Assembly (NCBI RefSeq): GCF_030052815.1 | Contig: NC_079504.1 | Location: forward strand, 83,627,309-83,691,308 | Direction of reading: 5' to 3' | From: Hevea brasiliensis | Lineage: Eukaryota > Streptophyta > Magnoliopsida > Malpighiales > Euphorbiaceae | DNA: 64,000 bases | Shown: piece by piece, positions 24,051 to 35,999 of the stretch | Position numbering within the stretch: the first letter of the stretch is position 1 | Layout of the letters: each line of letters begins with the position of its first letter | Position numbers and translations under genes: made by a program | Notes under the pieces: model-generated | The model's database searches: none | What the model saw: only the letters and a program-made list of their open reading frames with translations | Told to the model about the DNA's origin: nothing

Positions 24051-24089
24051 CTAAGCAGAATTGCTTAGCGCGTCACTTTTGCCATGCGC
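24051..24089 (+). promoter_or_regulatory. Conserved LTR double hairpin (element C, 5' LTR)
   Basis: Hairpin I is CTAAGCA-GAAT-TGCTTAG (24051-24068), a perfect 7-bp stem following CACCA. Hairpin II is GCGCGT (24068-24073) with ATGCGC (24084-24089), with one G-U pair, followed by AGGTACTGGAGAC. The two stems abut and share base 24068. Confidence 0.65.
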
Positions 24090-24660
24090 AGGTACTGGAG
24101 ACCTAGCTGGGGAGTCCAGCAGACCTCATACTGGGTGAGCTTTCAGATCTGCACATAGAGTTCAGAGTCACCTCACATTGCAATGCATTTGGTAGGACAT
24201 TAGGCCACTTTTGATATTTTGATATTTTGTATTTTGTAAACTTCTGTAATGTATATTATAAATTCATGTAATTATGCTTTTGATGTAATTATCTATGAAC
24301 TATGTTCAATAATAAGTGTGAGCATTTCTCATTGAGTTGACTGTGATATGAATTGAATTTAATTTTGAGATACTGAAGTCAATTGAGAATTTACTGAGAA
24401 TATATTGGTGGTTGACTGAGAATGATGTGATGATTTTATTGGAAGTATTTTTAACAGATTTAGAAGAATCGTTTTTCCAATTTACTGCCGGCACTCTGCC
24501 GGATTTTCTATAAAATTTGTGAAAAAAATTAGATTAATAAAAAATTGTAAATAAATAAGTAAAAAGGGTAAATTGAATTGAAATATGATTTGGTGTTCCG
24601 ACACACTGTGTGGCATATCTTGCTCGGCTACACTGTAGATGGGTAAGGGTGTCACATTTA

Positions 24661-24673
24661 GTGGTATCAGAGC
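24661..24673 (+). other. Primer-binding site, element C
   Basis: GTGGTATCAGAGC starts four bases after the LTR end. It is complementary to the 3' end of initiator-Met tRNA and primes minus-strand cDNA. Confidence 0.9.
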
Positions 24674-24784
24674 ATCGGTTTAGGCTTTTCAAGGCCTAGA
24701 TAGAGTGCATACCATTGCATTGCATTTGTAAGTGTTGAGGTGACACTGATGCAAATCTATTTGTTTTCTTATTTTGAATAGGAT

Positions 24785-26000
24785 ATGGATCCTACTTCGC
24801 AAAGAGCACTTGATGAAGAGGTGGAGAGTCGTGCTCCACCTAGGGCTGAATCTGGGGGCAGGAGAGCATCTGCTCCACCAATAGCTGAGGCACCTGCCCA
24901 ACCACAGTTTGCTCTATTTCAGCAAATGACTGAATTCTACCGGTAAATGATGGGGGCAATTCCACTACCACAACCACAGCCACAACCTCCACCAGCACCA
25001 CAGAAGTCCCATCTGGAGAAACTACGAAAACATGGGGCTGTGGATTTCTTTGGGAAGAAGGAGGATGATCCCATGACAGTGGAAAACTGGTTGGATAGAA
25101 TAATCAGAGTGCTGAAACAACTTAATTGTGCCCCCTAGCAGAACCTGGAGGGTGTTGTGTCCCTACTTCAAGATGATGGGACACAGTAACCAGTGAGGTG
25201 CAACTGGAATGGATTACCTGGGATTACTTCCTAACAGAGTTCAGGAAGAAATATGTCAGTAAAGTATATTTAGAAGAGAGAAGAAGAGAATTTATCAGTC
25301 TGAGACAGAGGCAAATATCAGTGGTAGAGTATGAGCGAGAATTTTTCAGACTAAGCAGATATGGGAGGGAGATAGTCCCTATAGAGGCAGAGAGGTGCAG
25401 AAGGTTTGAAGAAGGACTCAATGACAATATCAAAGTCATGATAATAGCATTGGAGATTACTGATTTTGCTAAGCTAGTAGATGCTGCATCAAAAGTGGAA
25501 AGGGTTCGAATAAATGAACAAAATAGAAGGGAAAGACAGCAGAAGAGGGGTCTGGGTCAGTCCAGTACATTTTCTGCTCCCAGTAAGAAGAGTAAGGTTC
25601 CTCCTACTCAAAGTTTAGGACCACCACAGGGTCAGGGTCAGTCTCAGGGGCCCAGACCACAGTTCACACCTAGGAGAGGCCAGTCCACACCATCAGTGGG
25701 CAGCTCTCCAGGGACGGTGTTTAGGGGACCAGCCCCAGCATCTTCTGCCTGTCAGTACTGTCAGAAGTGGCATAAGGGGGATTGTTGGCGAGTGACTGGT
25801 GCATGCTTATGGTGTGGATCTACAGAACATCAGATCAAGAATTGTCCAAAGAGGACTACTACAGTTGCTCCAACACAAGCTGATAGACTTGTTCCTGCAC
25901 CACAAAGGGGTAGGAAGCCCGGTAAATTTGAGGCAGCTGGTCCATCACTGAGGCCTGCATCCAAGTCAGCTGAGAGGCCAGACACTAGAGTACCTGCCAG
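24785..26000 (+). pseudogene. gag: Element C gag
   Basis: ATG at 24785 encodes MDPTSQRALDEEVESRAPP. An in-frame TAA at 24946 and a TAG at 25137 break the N-terminal part, and a frameshift lies near 25180. The gag core then reads ITWDYFLTEFRKKYVSKVY and CRRFEEGLNDNIKVM (open from 25198). A basic, glutamine/proline-rich linker follows, then the zinc knuckle CLWCGSTEHQIKNC at 25804-25845, CX2CX4HX4C. The knuckle continues in frame into the protease linker, as usual for a single gag-pol frame. Confidence 0.9.
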
Positions 26001-26330
26001 GGCCTATGCCATCAGAGCTCAGGAGGAGCAAGATGCCCTGGATGTCATCAGGGGTACGTTTTCCCTCTACAACACTCTTGTGCATGCATTGGTGGATCAC
26101 TTATTCTGACATTTGCATCAAACTACCCATAGAGAGGGGAGTTCTAGTAGAGGAGAGTGATCAAGACATTCTGGTCACAAATCCACCAGGCCACAGTGTG
26201 GTAATAAATAAGATGTATAAAGGTTGTCCGTTGATGATTCAGGGGTGTGAATTCTTGGCAAACCTAATTGAATTGCCCTTCCACAAGTTTGACGTGATTT
26301 TGGGAATGGACAGGTTGTCACGTCATTAGG
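26001..26330 (+). pseudogene. pol: Element C aspartic protease
   Basis: The linker ends VIRGTFSLYNTLVHALVD. A small deletion then removes the GSTHSY part of the active site and shifts the frame (about 26096-26110). The rest reads in another frame: ERGVLVEESDQDILVTNPPG, CEFLANLIELPFHKFDVILG, then MDRLSRH and a TAG at about 26327. The family's intact motif is DPGSTHSY, so this protease lacks its catalytic loop. Confidence 0.88.
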
Positions 26331-27621
26331 CAATAGTTGATTGCAAATTGAAGAGGATTTCTCTGAAAACTTTTGAGGGTAATGAGATTACTATTATGGG
26401 TGAAAAGACAGATTTCCTGTCCAATGTTATCTCAGCCACAGTTGCAAGAAGATTGATAAGAAAAGTTTGTCAAGCTTACCTAGCACACGTGGTTGATACT
26501 AGGCAGGCTAAGCCAAACCTGGGTGATATACCCACAGTAAGAGACTTCCTAGATGTATTTCCTGAAGAGTTGCCTGGTTTACCACCAGAAAGGGAAGTCG
26601 AGTTTGTTATTGAGGTAATGCCGGGTACAACACCCATTTCAATTGCTCTTTATAGGATGGCACCCACTGAATTGAAGGAGTTGAAAATTCAGTTGCAGGA
26701 GTTACTCGATAAGGGGTTCATACGCCCCAGTGTGTCACCATGGGGAGCTCCGATGCTATTTGTGAAGAAAAAGGATGGAACTTTGAGATTGTGTATTGAT
26801 TACTGGCAATTGAACAAGGTAACTATGAAGAATAAATATACATTACCCAGAATTGATGATCTGTTTGATCAATTGAAGGGACCGGTGTATTTTCAAATAT
26901 TGATCTCAGATCAGAGTATCATCAGTTGAGGGTAAAGGATGCAAATGTGTCAAAAACTGCATTCAGAACCCGGTATGGGCATTATGAATTTTTAGTGATG
27001 CCATTTGAGTTAACAAATGCACCAGCAGCATTTATGGACTTTATGAACCGTATCTTCCATCCATACTTAGATCGGTTTGTAGTGGTCTTTATTGATGATA
27101 TTCTGGTGTATTCTAAGGCCAAGGAAGAACATGATGAACATTTGAGGATTGTTCTGCAAACCCTGCGGGAAAAGAAGCTATATGCTAAGCTATCCAAGTG
27201 TGACTTCTGGATGAGTGAAATCTCTTTTCTTGGACACATAGTATCAGCTGAGGGGATTAGAGTGGATCCCAAAAGGATAAAAGCAGTGATGGAATGGAAG
27301 CCTCCCAGAAATACAACTGAGGTCAGAAGTTTCTTGGGGCTAACTGGGTATTATAGAAGATTTGTGAAGGGGTTTTCTCTTATAGCTGCTCCAATGACCA
27401 AGTTGTTGCACAAGAATGTGAAATTTGGCTGGAACGACAAGTGCCAAGCCAGTTTTGAGAGGCTAAAGGCTATGTTGATAGAAGCACTAGTGTTAACACA
27501 GCCAGTGTCGGGAAAAGACTTTGTGGTCTACAGTGATGCCTCGCATAATGGGTTAGGGTGTGTATTGATACAAGAGGGGAAAGTGGTCGCCTATGCTTCC
27601 AAGCAGTTAAGGCCACATTAA
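26331..27621 (+). pseudogene. pol: Element C reverse transcriptase and RNase H start
   Basis: Open from 26348 to 26929: [39 protein letters not shown] and [14 protein letters not shown], where family members usually have YRQLNKVT. A frameshift near 26905 falls in the [12 protein letters not shown] region. The next frame, 26926-27621, has [20 protein letters not shown], the catalytic [10 protein letters not shown] (27088-27117), [16 protein letters not shown] and [17 protein letters not shown], then RNase H starting [16 protein letters not shown]. It ends at a TAA at 27619 inside RNase H. Confidence 0.92.
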
Positions 27622-28650
27622 CAGAACTACCCTACTCATGATTTGGAGTTAGCAGCAATTATCTTCGCACTGAAGATATGGAGGCATTATTTATATGGTG
27701 AAAAATGTTACATCTATACGGACCACAAGGGTTTAAAATATTTGCCAACCCAGAAGGAGCTCAATCTTAGACAGAGGCGATGGATTGAGTTCCTAAAGGA
27801 CTATGATTGTGTGACAGATTATCATCCTGGGAAGGCAAATGTAGTTGCTGATGCTTTAAGCAGGAAATCCATCACAGCTTTAAGATCACTAAATGCCTGT
27901 CTGTCCTTAGCTCAAGATGGAGCTATTTTGGCTGAGTTACAAGTGAGGCCAACCCTGCTACAACAGATACAAGATAGGCAGAGGGCAGATAAAAAATTAA
28001 TGGCCATTGCGGGTAAAATTCCAGAGGGAAAGGAAACTGAATATGAGGTGAAAGCAGATGGGTGTTTGTACTACAGAGGAAGAGTGTGTGTACCAGATGA
28101 TGGGGAATTGAAGACTAGTACTCTGAAAGAAGCACACACTAGTGTTTATGCTATGCACCCGGGAAGCACAAAAATGTATAATGATTTGAAGCCTCATTAT
28201 TGGTGGGCTAGTATGAAGAAGGATATAGCTGACTATGTGACTAAGTGTTTGACATGTCAGCAAGTTAAAGCAGAACATCAAGTTCCATCAGCATTGCTAC
28301 AGCTTATAAGCATACCTGAATGGAAATGGGACCGGGTCACTATGGATTTTGTTAGTAGTCTACCTCTCACCCAAAAGAAGCATGATGCAGTATGGGTGAT
28401 AGTGGATAGATTGACGAAGTCAGCACATTTTCTGCCAGTTAGGACTGACTACTCCCTAGAGAAGCTAGCAGAATTGTATATTAGTGAGATAGCTAAACTG
28501 CATGGAATCCCACTTTCCATCATATCTGATCGAGACCCAAGGTTTACATCGAGATTCTGGAAAAAGTTGCAAGAAGCCTTGGGCACACAACTCCGTTTTA
28601 GCACGGCTTTTCATCCCCAGACGGATGGACAGTCAGAACGAGTAATCTAG
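27622..28650 (+). pseudogene. pol: Element C RNase H end and integrase, exon 1
   Basis: RNase H continues with [30 protein letters not shown] and [10 protein letters not shown]. The integrase zinc domain has His residues at about 28135-28165 and CLTCQQVK at about 28247-28268. The DDE core has [27 protein letters not shown] and DGQSERVI, so all three catalytic residues are present. The last codon before the intron is TAG (28648-28650), where G1 has CAG, so one C-to-T change ends the frame. This 335-codon stretch is the longest open frame in the window. Confidence 0.92.
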
Positions 28651-28724
28651 GTAAACTTAAGAATTAATTGAATTTTCATAGTTAATAAATTGAAATGATA
28701 GTAACAATGTGAATTATGTGATAG
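28651..28724 (+). other. 74-bp intron in element C integrase
   Basis: Begins GTAAACTTAA and ends GTGATAG, 74 bp and AT-rich. Splicing joins SERVI(Q/stop) to [13 protein letters not shown] in frame. Both length and insertion site equal those of the G1 intron, although the intron bodies have diverged. Confidence 0.87.
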
Positions 28725-29411
28725 ATCCTGGAGGATATGCTGAGGAGTTGTGTCATTGAGTTTGAGGGGAGTTGGGATAGATACCTCCCGCTGGCAGAAT
28801 TCACATATAATAGTAGCTACCAAGCTAGCATTCAAATGGCTCCATATGAAGCACTGTATGGGAGGAAATGTAGAACCCCAGTGTGTTAGACTGAATGGGG
28901 TGAAGATAAGCTGGTAGGACCGGACCTGGTGAAACAGACTGAGGAGAAAGTGAAGATAATCAAAACCAACTTGAAGGTTGCCTCAGATAGATAGAAATCT
29001 TATTCCGACTTGAAGAGAAAAGAGATAGAGTATGCAGTTGGCGATAAAGTGTTTCTCAAAGTCTCACCGTGGAAAAAAGTACTAAGGTTTGGAAGAAAGG
29101 GTAAGTTAAGCCCTAGGTTCATTGGCCCATATGAAATCATTTAATGTGTGGGACCAGTGGCCTATCGGCTAGCTTTACCACTAGAATTGGATAAAATCCA
29201 TAATGCATTCCATGTTTCTATGTTAAGAAGATATCGCTCAGACCCTTCACATGTCATCTCCATGGAAGATATTGAAATCCAACCGGACTTGACATATACA
29301 GAAGAACCTATGCAAATCCTAGCTCAGGAAGTGAAGAAACTGCGAAATAAAGAAATTTCACTGGTGAAAGTGCTTTGGAGGCACCACAGTGAAGAGACAA
29401 TGAGGCAATAG
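28725..29411 (+). pseudogene. pol: Element C integrase exon 2 and chromodomain
   Basis: Reads [56 protein letters not shown] and then the chromodomain: EPMQILAQEVKKLRNKE followed by VKVLWRHH. Premature stops lie at 28887 (TAG), 28992 (TAG) and 29141 (TAA). The first two are TGG and CAG codons in relatives, consistent with C-to-T or G-to-A decay. Chromodomains of this kind steer integration toward histone-marked heterochromatin. Confidence 0.9.
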
Positions 29412-29454
29412 TTCCCTCAACTGTTTGCGTCAGGTAAATTTCGAGGATGAAATT

Positions 29455-29473
29455 TTTATTAGAGGGTAAGAGT
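29455..29473 (+). other. Element C polypurine tract
   Basis: A purine-rich stretch ending AGAGGGTAAGAGT directly precedes the 3' LTR start TGTAACATCC at 29474. The usual GGTAAATTTCGAGGATG context lies just upstream. Confidence 0.75.
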
Positions 29474-31482
29474 TGTAACATCCTCACTTTAGCTAGTCCG
29501 TACAGTCTACTGTTTCGGTAAACAATGTCGGTTTGGGCAGCTAGAATGTTTGAAATTATAAATAGACTATAGTGAGGAGTTATAATGAAACTAAATAATG
29601 CTCATAAAAATCAAGAAAAAATTTTAGAAACCAAATACACTAAGGTTAAACGAGACGAAACCCTAGGGATGAGTAACCCGAAGGCGAAGTGACAGTGAAG
29701 GCTGTTAGCAACCCTAGACCCAGGGGAAAAATTATAAAATAATTATTGAGACTTCAGAAAAGGGTTATTGAGGTTCTTATGGCATTAGAATGCCAAGAAA
29801 ATGTTTAGAAAATTTTTCAATCGGTACGGACAATTTTGGCTCGTTAAGCCAAACGAAGGGCATTTTGGTCATTTCGTCTTCAGAGATAATTTTTGGCCAA
29901 CTTGTCCAGTTAAATAAATATTTTATATAATATAAAATATGATTAAATGTTGTTAAAAATTTAATTGCAATTAAATAAGCAAGAAAAGGAAAGAAAATGA
30001 AAGAAAATGGCATTATGACATCATAAGGATGTCATTAAAATCTTCCCAAACAATCCAATCTTGACACATGGCATAAACTTATATAAAAGAGACTAAATGG
30101 GCTAGAAATGAAAAAAAAAAAAATCAGAACTCTCTTCTTCTTCCTTCTCTTTGCCGTCACCCATTCCACCATAACCACCATTAGCAAGCTTTCAAAGCTT
30201 GATTTTCCCTAGCTTTTACCCACCAAAACCCTAACTCAGCAACATAAAAAAGTGTTCTTACACCTTGGAGAGTCTTTTGGGAGTAAAAAGAAAAGGAAAA
30301 CAAGAACCCTAACAAGTGGGAGACTTCACTCCATTAGAGGTTTGTGACCTAACCTTGGTTTTTACTTCAAATTCATGTTTATGGACTATAAATGAGTGCA
30401 AATGACAAAGAAAATTGTTGAATACCATTGGTATGCTAACCCTAGATTTCGGCAGCCTTGGTTGGGGTATGCTTGTGATGAATTTTATGGAGATAACATG
30501 CTATTATGGCTGCCCTTAATATGCATCTTGTAAGTGGATTGAAGAAATGCAATGATAATGCATGAATTGTAATGTGTGAGTTAGGGTTTGGGGTGGAAAA
30601 TGAGACTTTGATCATGTAATGGTGAAAGTAAGTTTTAATGGTCAATTAGTGACCATTTGGTTATGTGTAAACAAGTAATGAAGTGGTGTGCGTAGTGGGA
30701 ATTGAGGTTAGTGTGGCTGCCCTTGGTGACCAACAGGACTGGGCATGAGTCCAGTAGGTTTGGGCAGCAATATATGGAATTGTAGAGGTTCAATTGGTGC
30801 AAAGCCAATTGGAAATGAAACTAGACACATAGTGGCACAACTTTGGTGAAGAAACCATGCCCAGAAAACCAAACCAAGTTGACCTAAAGATTGCCCTAAT
30901 CCGGGTGACCTGCATTCTGCCTGGGCAAAATGACCAAATGAACAGTGTTTAGTCATTTGGTCATAACTCAGTGTAGAAAGGTCCAATTCACCTGACATTT
31001 TACCAGCAACAAGCTGAGATATAGACCTACAATTTTTGTGAAGAAACCTAACCCAAATTGTGACTACAACATATTAAAAAAGTGACTTGTAGTCACTGCT
31101 CAGAATACTATAGATTTGGTCAGTCCAGAAATTCTGGAAAAATTATAATCCGGCCAGTTGTGGCTTTTGGGCCATAACTTGAGCTACAAAACTCCAAATG
31201 GAGTGATTGAAAAATGAAATGTAACTAGACAAAATAAGGAACAACCTTCATGTTGATCATTTTGCCAAATTCCCACTGCAAGAATGACTAATGGAATAGT
31301 AAACACAAAGCTTAAAATCTGAAAATTTTGAACAATTAACATTAAGCTTAGAAATGGTATTGGCAACCAATACTAACAACTTTAGAATGCAAAATATGGT
31401 ATGTTGGGAGTATTAAAACCAATGTACCTATTGTCCATGTAAAAGTCAACATTTTCTTGACTAATGAATTGAATAGTAACAC
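29474..31482 (+). repeat. 3' LTR of element C, left part
   Basis: Collinear with 21550-23556 of the 5' LTR. Broken at AACAC (31478-31482) by element B. The remainder is at 42529-43615. The combined length, about 3.1 kb, equals the 5' LTR. Confidence 0.93.
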
Positions 31483-34400
31483 TCTCACACCTTACCCCTC
31501 TGTAGGGCATAACATGATCCCGTAGAATACCTAATGAACTACCAAACTTCACCTACCAATAACTCATTAAGTACCCTACAAGGGATTTTAAAACAATTTT
31601 CTTACTTTTGTTAAGTGGTGAACATTTTCTAATAGGTGTTTAAAATATTTAATTGAAATTAAAAACTAGTTAAAACTTTTTGCCCAATTTATTTTTCTGC
31701 AAATTTTATAAAAATTTTGACAGAGTTTTGTTTATATTTTGAGAAAACAGTTCTTCAAATACCTGTAAAAAGTACTTTCCAAAATTTTCTCAACCACTAC
31801 TTCAATTTCATAATCAATCTCAACAATTTCTCAAATCTCAAAATTCAACAGTCAACATTTCTCAATTTCCAAAGTTCAATCATCAGTAAAATAATATCTA
31901 TCAATCTCATTCAAATTAGAATAAAACATTTCCATTCATTAAAGACAACAAACTATATATATACATCATACCAAAATCTACAGTATGAAAATTCAGACTA
32001 AATTTTAATACAACTTTATACAAAATTTGTATAAACTACTCAAGACCGATTTACATGTCCATACATTTCTGTGCAATACATACATCAAAAGAAATATTTA
32101 CAAGCAGGGTATAAATTATACCCGATAACTTCAAGCTGATAAATCCTCAATCCTCAGCAGCTCAGTCTGCTGCTCCTCTAGTCTCTATATCTTCGACAGC
32201 AATAAAAGCTATCGCTGAGTACTAGGACTCAGTGGTGCACAACATACTAAAATAATCTTTATGCAGAACTTAAATCACATTTATTTGAAAATTTGACTGA
32301 ATATGAAAATTAAATACAAATCATGCATTATGAGATTTTAATCCCGAACAATTTCATTTTGATGTATCAAATCACATTTCATAAAACCCACTGTTAGATC
32401 ATGCCATTCGAAACAAATAGAATCTCAATAGCCAGAGGCTAAAAAGAAATCACATCACAAGGCTAGCTAGCTCAAATATATGGATATCCATTCACATCCT
32501 CTTCTATTGGCACACCTCAACACTTCTCCAGAGAAGGAATCAAAATTCGAAACTAATTAGCCCCACTAGTCGTGCTAGTGACGTGTTCAAATATATGGTC
32601 ATGACATTGTGATTTCAAAACTTATCTTAACAATTTGCTAAACATTGTCATTTGAAATATACACAGTAACTTTCACAATTTAAATCAAAACATCATAAAT
32701 AAGGTCACAATACTTTCAACAATTCAAAATAAAAGTAAAATGCATATTTCATTCACTTAATCAATGAATTTTAAAGCATAGTGATGTTGTGCACAAACTT
32801 CAAGAGAGTCACCTCTTGGCCTTGACTCGGCTGCTCGGGTTCTTTCTAGGTATTCTTTTCAACTGAAACACACAATTTTACAGTGTTTCAGTACCATAAC
32901 TTAGCATAAATCTGAAAATAAATTTAACTTCACTTTTACCTAGCTCTAACATGCTAAACTTTATGTTCTTGAAATTTTATGTTTCGGGGTTACTATTCAC
33001 TATACTATTCAAGTCAAATTGTGGACTTTCTAAGGCTTAATAGGTATGGGAATTCCAAATTCACCCACATACCACATTTTGGCCACTAAATTTGTTGGTT
33101 TTGGTTGTTAATTCAAATTCTAAGTTTTTTTAGGCAAATTTGATAATTTTCAGTTTTGGAGTCTAAGGTTGCACTATTCCATTGGTCATTTTACTGCTGG
33201 AATTTGGCAAACCTTTCTTCAATAAAATGTTTCCTATTGTCTTAAGTTTATTCTCCTTTTTGAATCACTCCAATTGGAGTTTTTTAGCTCAAGTTATAGC
33301 CATTTGAACCATGGCTGCCGGATTGGACACAAACCAGAATTCTGGGCAATTTTTGGTGCTAGCAGTTTTGGGTCACCAAATTGGGGTTGCCAAATGACTT
33401 GGTTAATGGCAAAATTTGGGTTTGTGTTCTTCATGAAAGTTTTAGGGCTATATCTCATCTAACAACTGGTAAAATTTCAGGTCATTTTGACATGTCTAGC
33501 TCAAGTTATGGCCAAATGAACAAACACTGTTCATTTGGTCAGTTTGTACAGAGGCAGACTGTGATTTTTTAACTTTGGTCAATTTGTTCACTAGGTTTTG
33601 GTCACTTTTTGGGCATGCTTCCTAAATGAAAATTGTGTCATTTAGTGTCTATTTACATTCCCAATTGGTCTCATACCAATTGGACTTTTAAATTTTCATT
33701 TTCGGTCCTTCAAAGTTGACTTGGTCATGCTGCCAGTAGCATGAGCACACTCAATCCGAATTTAGCCTTAACTCCAACCATTCCTACATACTTCATTTGG
33801 TCACAAATGACCATTTTTCACTTCACATTAGGTCAAAGATATCATTTACCACTTCCTCACATTTTTTATCTCTAAACCCTAATGTTCAAACCCTAATTCA
33901 CAACTCATGCATTTAGCTACTTTCAAAGCCTTTAATCTTAACCATTCAACTAATTAAAGTTCCTATACCCATTCAAACCATTCAAATCATGCAAATCACC
34001 CTTCCCTTCATGCTGCTGAATTTCAGCTTAGTCCCTCAACAATTTGTTTCATTTCATTTTAAGTTTATTTATAAGTAATTCAAGCTAAAAACACAACAAA
34101 TAAATCTCAAACTTTTAAATTGATGTGCTTACCTCACTTGAATTTGAATTCTCTAATTTCCCTCTTCGATGACCAAGCTTCTTCTCAAGTGACTAAAACA
34201 AGCTCTAATGAGGTTTTTATATAACTGATTAAGGTTTAATGAAGGATTGTAAGCTTGAGAGCAAGCTTTAATGGAGGACTTTTCATGGAGGAGTGAGGGT
34301 GATGGGAGACGGCTTGGAAGGGAAGACCAAATGATACAATTTTTTTTTTCTTTTCTTTTCTTTTAAGTATTTTTTCTTTAGGAAGACCAAAAATCTAATT

Positions 34401-35010
34401 AATTAAATATATTAATTTTATTTTTATGGCGTCATGCATGATGTCATGCATGATGTCATCACCTTTTTAACTTTTTCATTTTTTTTTCTATTTATTTTTC
34501 TATTAGTTCTTTAATTTAATTCTCGATTCTGAAAATTTCTTTTTTTTGATTTTGTTTGACAGTTAGGTCAAGAGTCAGCTCTCGGGGTCAATTAACCAAA
34601 ATTGCCCCTCACCGGTTCATCCCGGTTTGCAAATAATTCAATATTTCTTCCGGCTCCCTGACCTAATTATTTGACTGACTTAACAGTTCTTTTTTGTGAT
34701 TTTCTCTTTTTCACTGTGTTTATAATAGTCCTAAGAACCGCAGCGTCACATTTTATGGTTCGAAATTTGAGTTTAAAATGACTTCGTAGTCCTTCCCGAG
34801 AAGGTCACCCATCGCTTTGACTCTCAGCTCGTTTTACTTCTTATGTTCTGTTTTTCTTATTTATACTTAACTAATTAGCAATTACTAATTATTTGGGTTT
34901 AAGGCTTATCTAGTTTTCTTAAGTGTGGTTCTAATCTCCTTAATTGTCCGGACAGACACCGGTCACCGGAATAGTGAAATATACCAGGCTATACAAATAG
35001 GGGTGTCACA
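31483..35010 (-). repeat. 3' LTR of element B (3.53 kb)
   Basis: The minus strand runs TGTGACACC (35010) to GGTGTGAGA (31483); the last dinucleotide has a point change from the canonical CA. Matches 38971-42523 closely over its whole length. Confidence 0.92.
32193..32232 (-). promoter_or_regulatory. Conserved LTR double hairpin (element B, 3' LTR)
   Basis: On the minus strand hairpin I is CTGAGT-CCTAGT-ACTCAG (32215-32232), a perfect 6-bp stem after GTGCACCA. Hairpin II is CGATAGC (32208-32214) with GCTGTCG (32194-32200), with one U-G pair. Confidence 0.65.
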
Positions 35011-35026
35011 ATTCTCCCCCCCTTAA
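35011..35026 (-). other. Element B polypurine tract
   Basis: The minus strand reads TTAAGGGGGGGAGAAT directly before the 3' LTR start, preceded by the GGTAAAATTTCGAGACG context. Confidence 0.85.
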
Positions 35027-35108
35027 AATAAATTTCGTCTCGAAATTTTACCTGGTATCAATCTTTGAATAGCTGTGGGTGCTGTCTCCTCATGTCCTCC
35101 TCTCGTTC

Positions 35109-35999
35109 CTAAGTAGCCTCCTGGCCCGAATGATGGTTCCACAACACTTTTACCAACGGTATTTGCTTGTTCCGTAGCTGCTTCACCTCATAAGCTAGAA
35201 TCTCTATGGGTTCTTCCTCATATGTGAGGTCTGGATTCACTTCAATTTCTTCCATCGGTAGTATATGAGATGGGTCTGATCGATACCTCCTCAACATAGA
35301 CACATGGAAGACATTATGTATCTTCTCTAACTCTGGAGGTAGTGCCAAATGATATGGCAAAGGACCCACTCTTTCCAGAACCTCATATGGCCCAATGAAA
35401 TGAGGACTCAGTTTCCCCTTTCTATCAAATCTCATAATTCTCTTCCAAGGAGAAACCTTGAGGAAAACTTTCTCACCCACTGCATACTCAATATCTCTTC
35501 TTTTCAAATCAATGTAGGACTTCTGCCGATCTGATGCAGTCTTAAGTCGATCTCTGATCACCCTGATCTTCTCCTCAGTTTGCTGAACAATTTTGGGTCT
35601 AATCACTTTTCTTTCACCCACGTCATCCCAACACAACGGGGTTCTATATTTTTTGCCATACAAAGCTTCATATGGAGGCATCCCAATGCTTGATTGATAG
35701 TTGTTGTTGTAAGCAAACTCAATCAAAGGCAAGTGTGTGTCCCAACTGCCCTCAAACTCAATCACACAAGCCCATAGCATGTCCTCTAAGATCTGAATTA
35801 CCCTCTCAGATTGGCCATCTGTCTGTGGGTGGAATGCAGTACTGAAGTTCAATCTAGTTCCTAGGGCTCTCTGAAGATTACCCCAGAATCTAGAAGTGAA
35901 CCTAGGATCTCTGTCTGATACAATGGATACTGGCACTCCATGCAGTCTCACAATCTCATCAATGTACAACTTGGCCAATCTTTCTAAACTGTAGTCCAT
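35109..35999 (-). pseudogene. pol: Element B integrase core, C-terminus and chromodomain
   Basis: Open for 296 codons: [34 protein letters not shown] (second catalytic Asp), [19 protein letters not shown] (catalytic Glu, uninterrupted at the site where C and G1 carry an intron), YEALYGKKYRTP, GKLSPHFIGPYEVLERVG and IHNVFHVSMLRRYRSDPSHI. The chromodomain follows: EPIEILAYEVKQLRNKQIP, VKVLWNHH and QEAT, then TAG at 35109. G1 has TGG at that place (EEATWD), so the stop is a single-base change near the end. This is the best-preserved integrase in the window. Confidence 0.92.

Larger units (their letters stand above)
21550..24656 (+). repeat. 5' LTR of element C (3.11 kb)
   Basis: Runs TGTAACATCC to GGGTGTCACA. 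The PBS follows four bases later. U3 holds three diverged modules (about 22840-23020, 23030-23200, 23225-23365). An AT-rich TATA-like stretch at about 24008-24020 precedes the hairpin block at 24051. TGTAA-rich sequence at about 24230-24270 could serve polyadenylation. By eye, parts of it differ from the 3' LTR by several percent. Confidence 0.93.

Noticed and set aside
24661..24673. tRNA-like sequence TGGTATCAGAGC and its repeats
   Set aside because: These are primer-binding sites complementary to the tRNA 3' end. No cloverleaf or full tRNA gene surrounds any of them.
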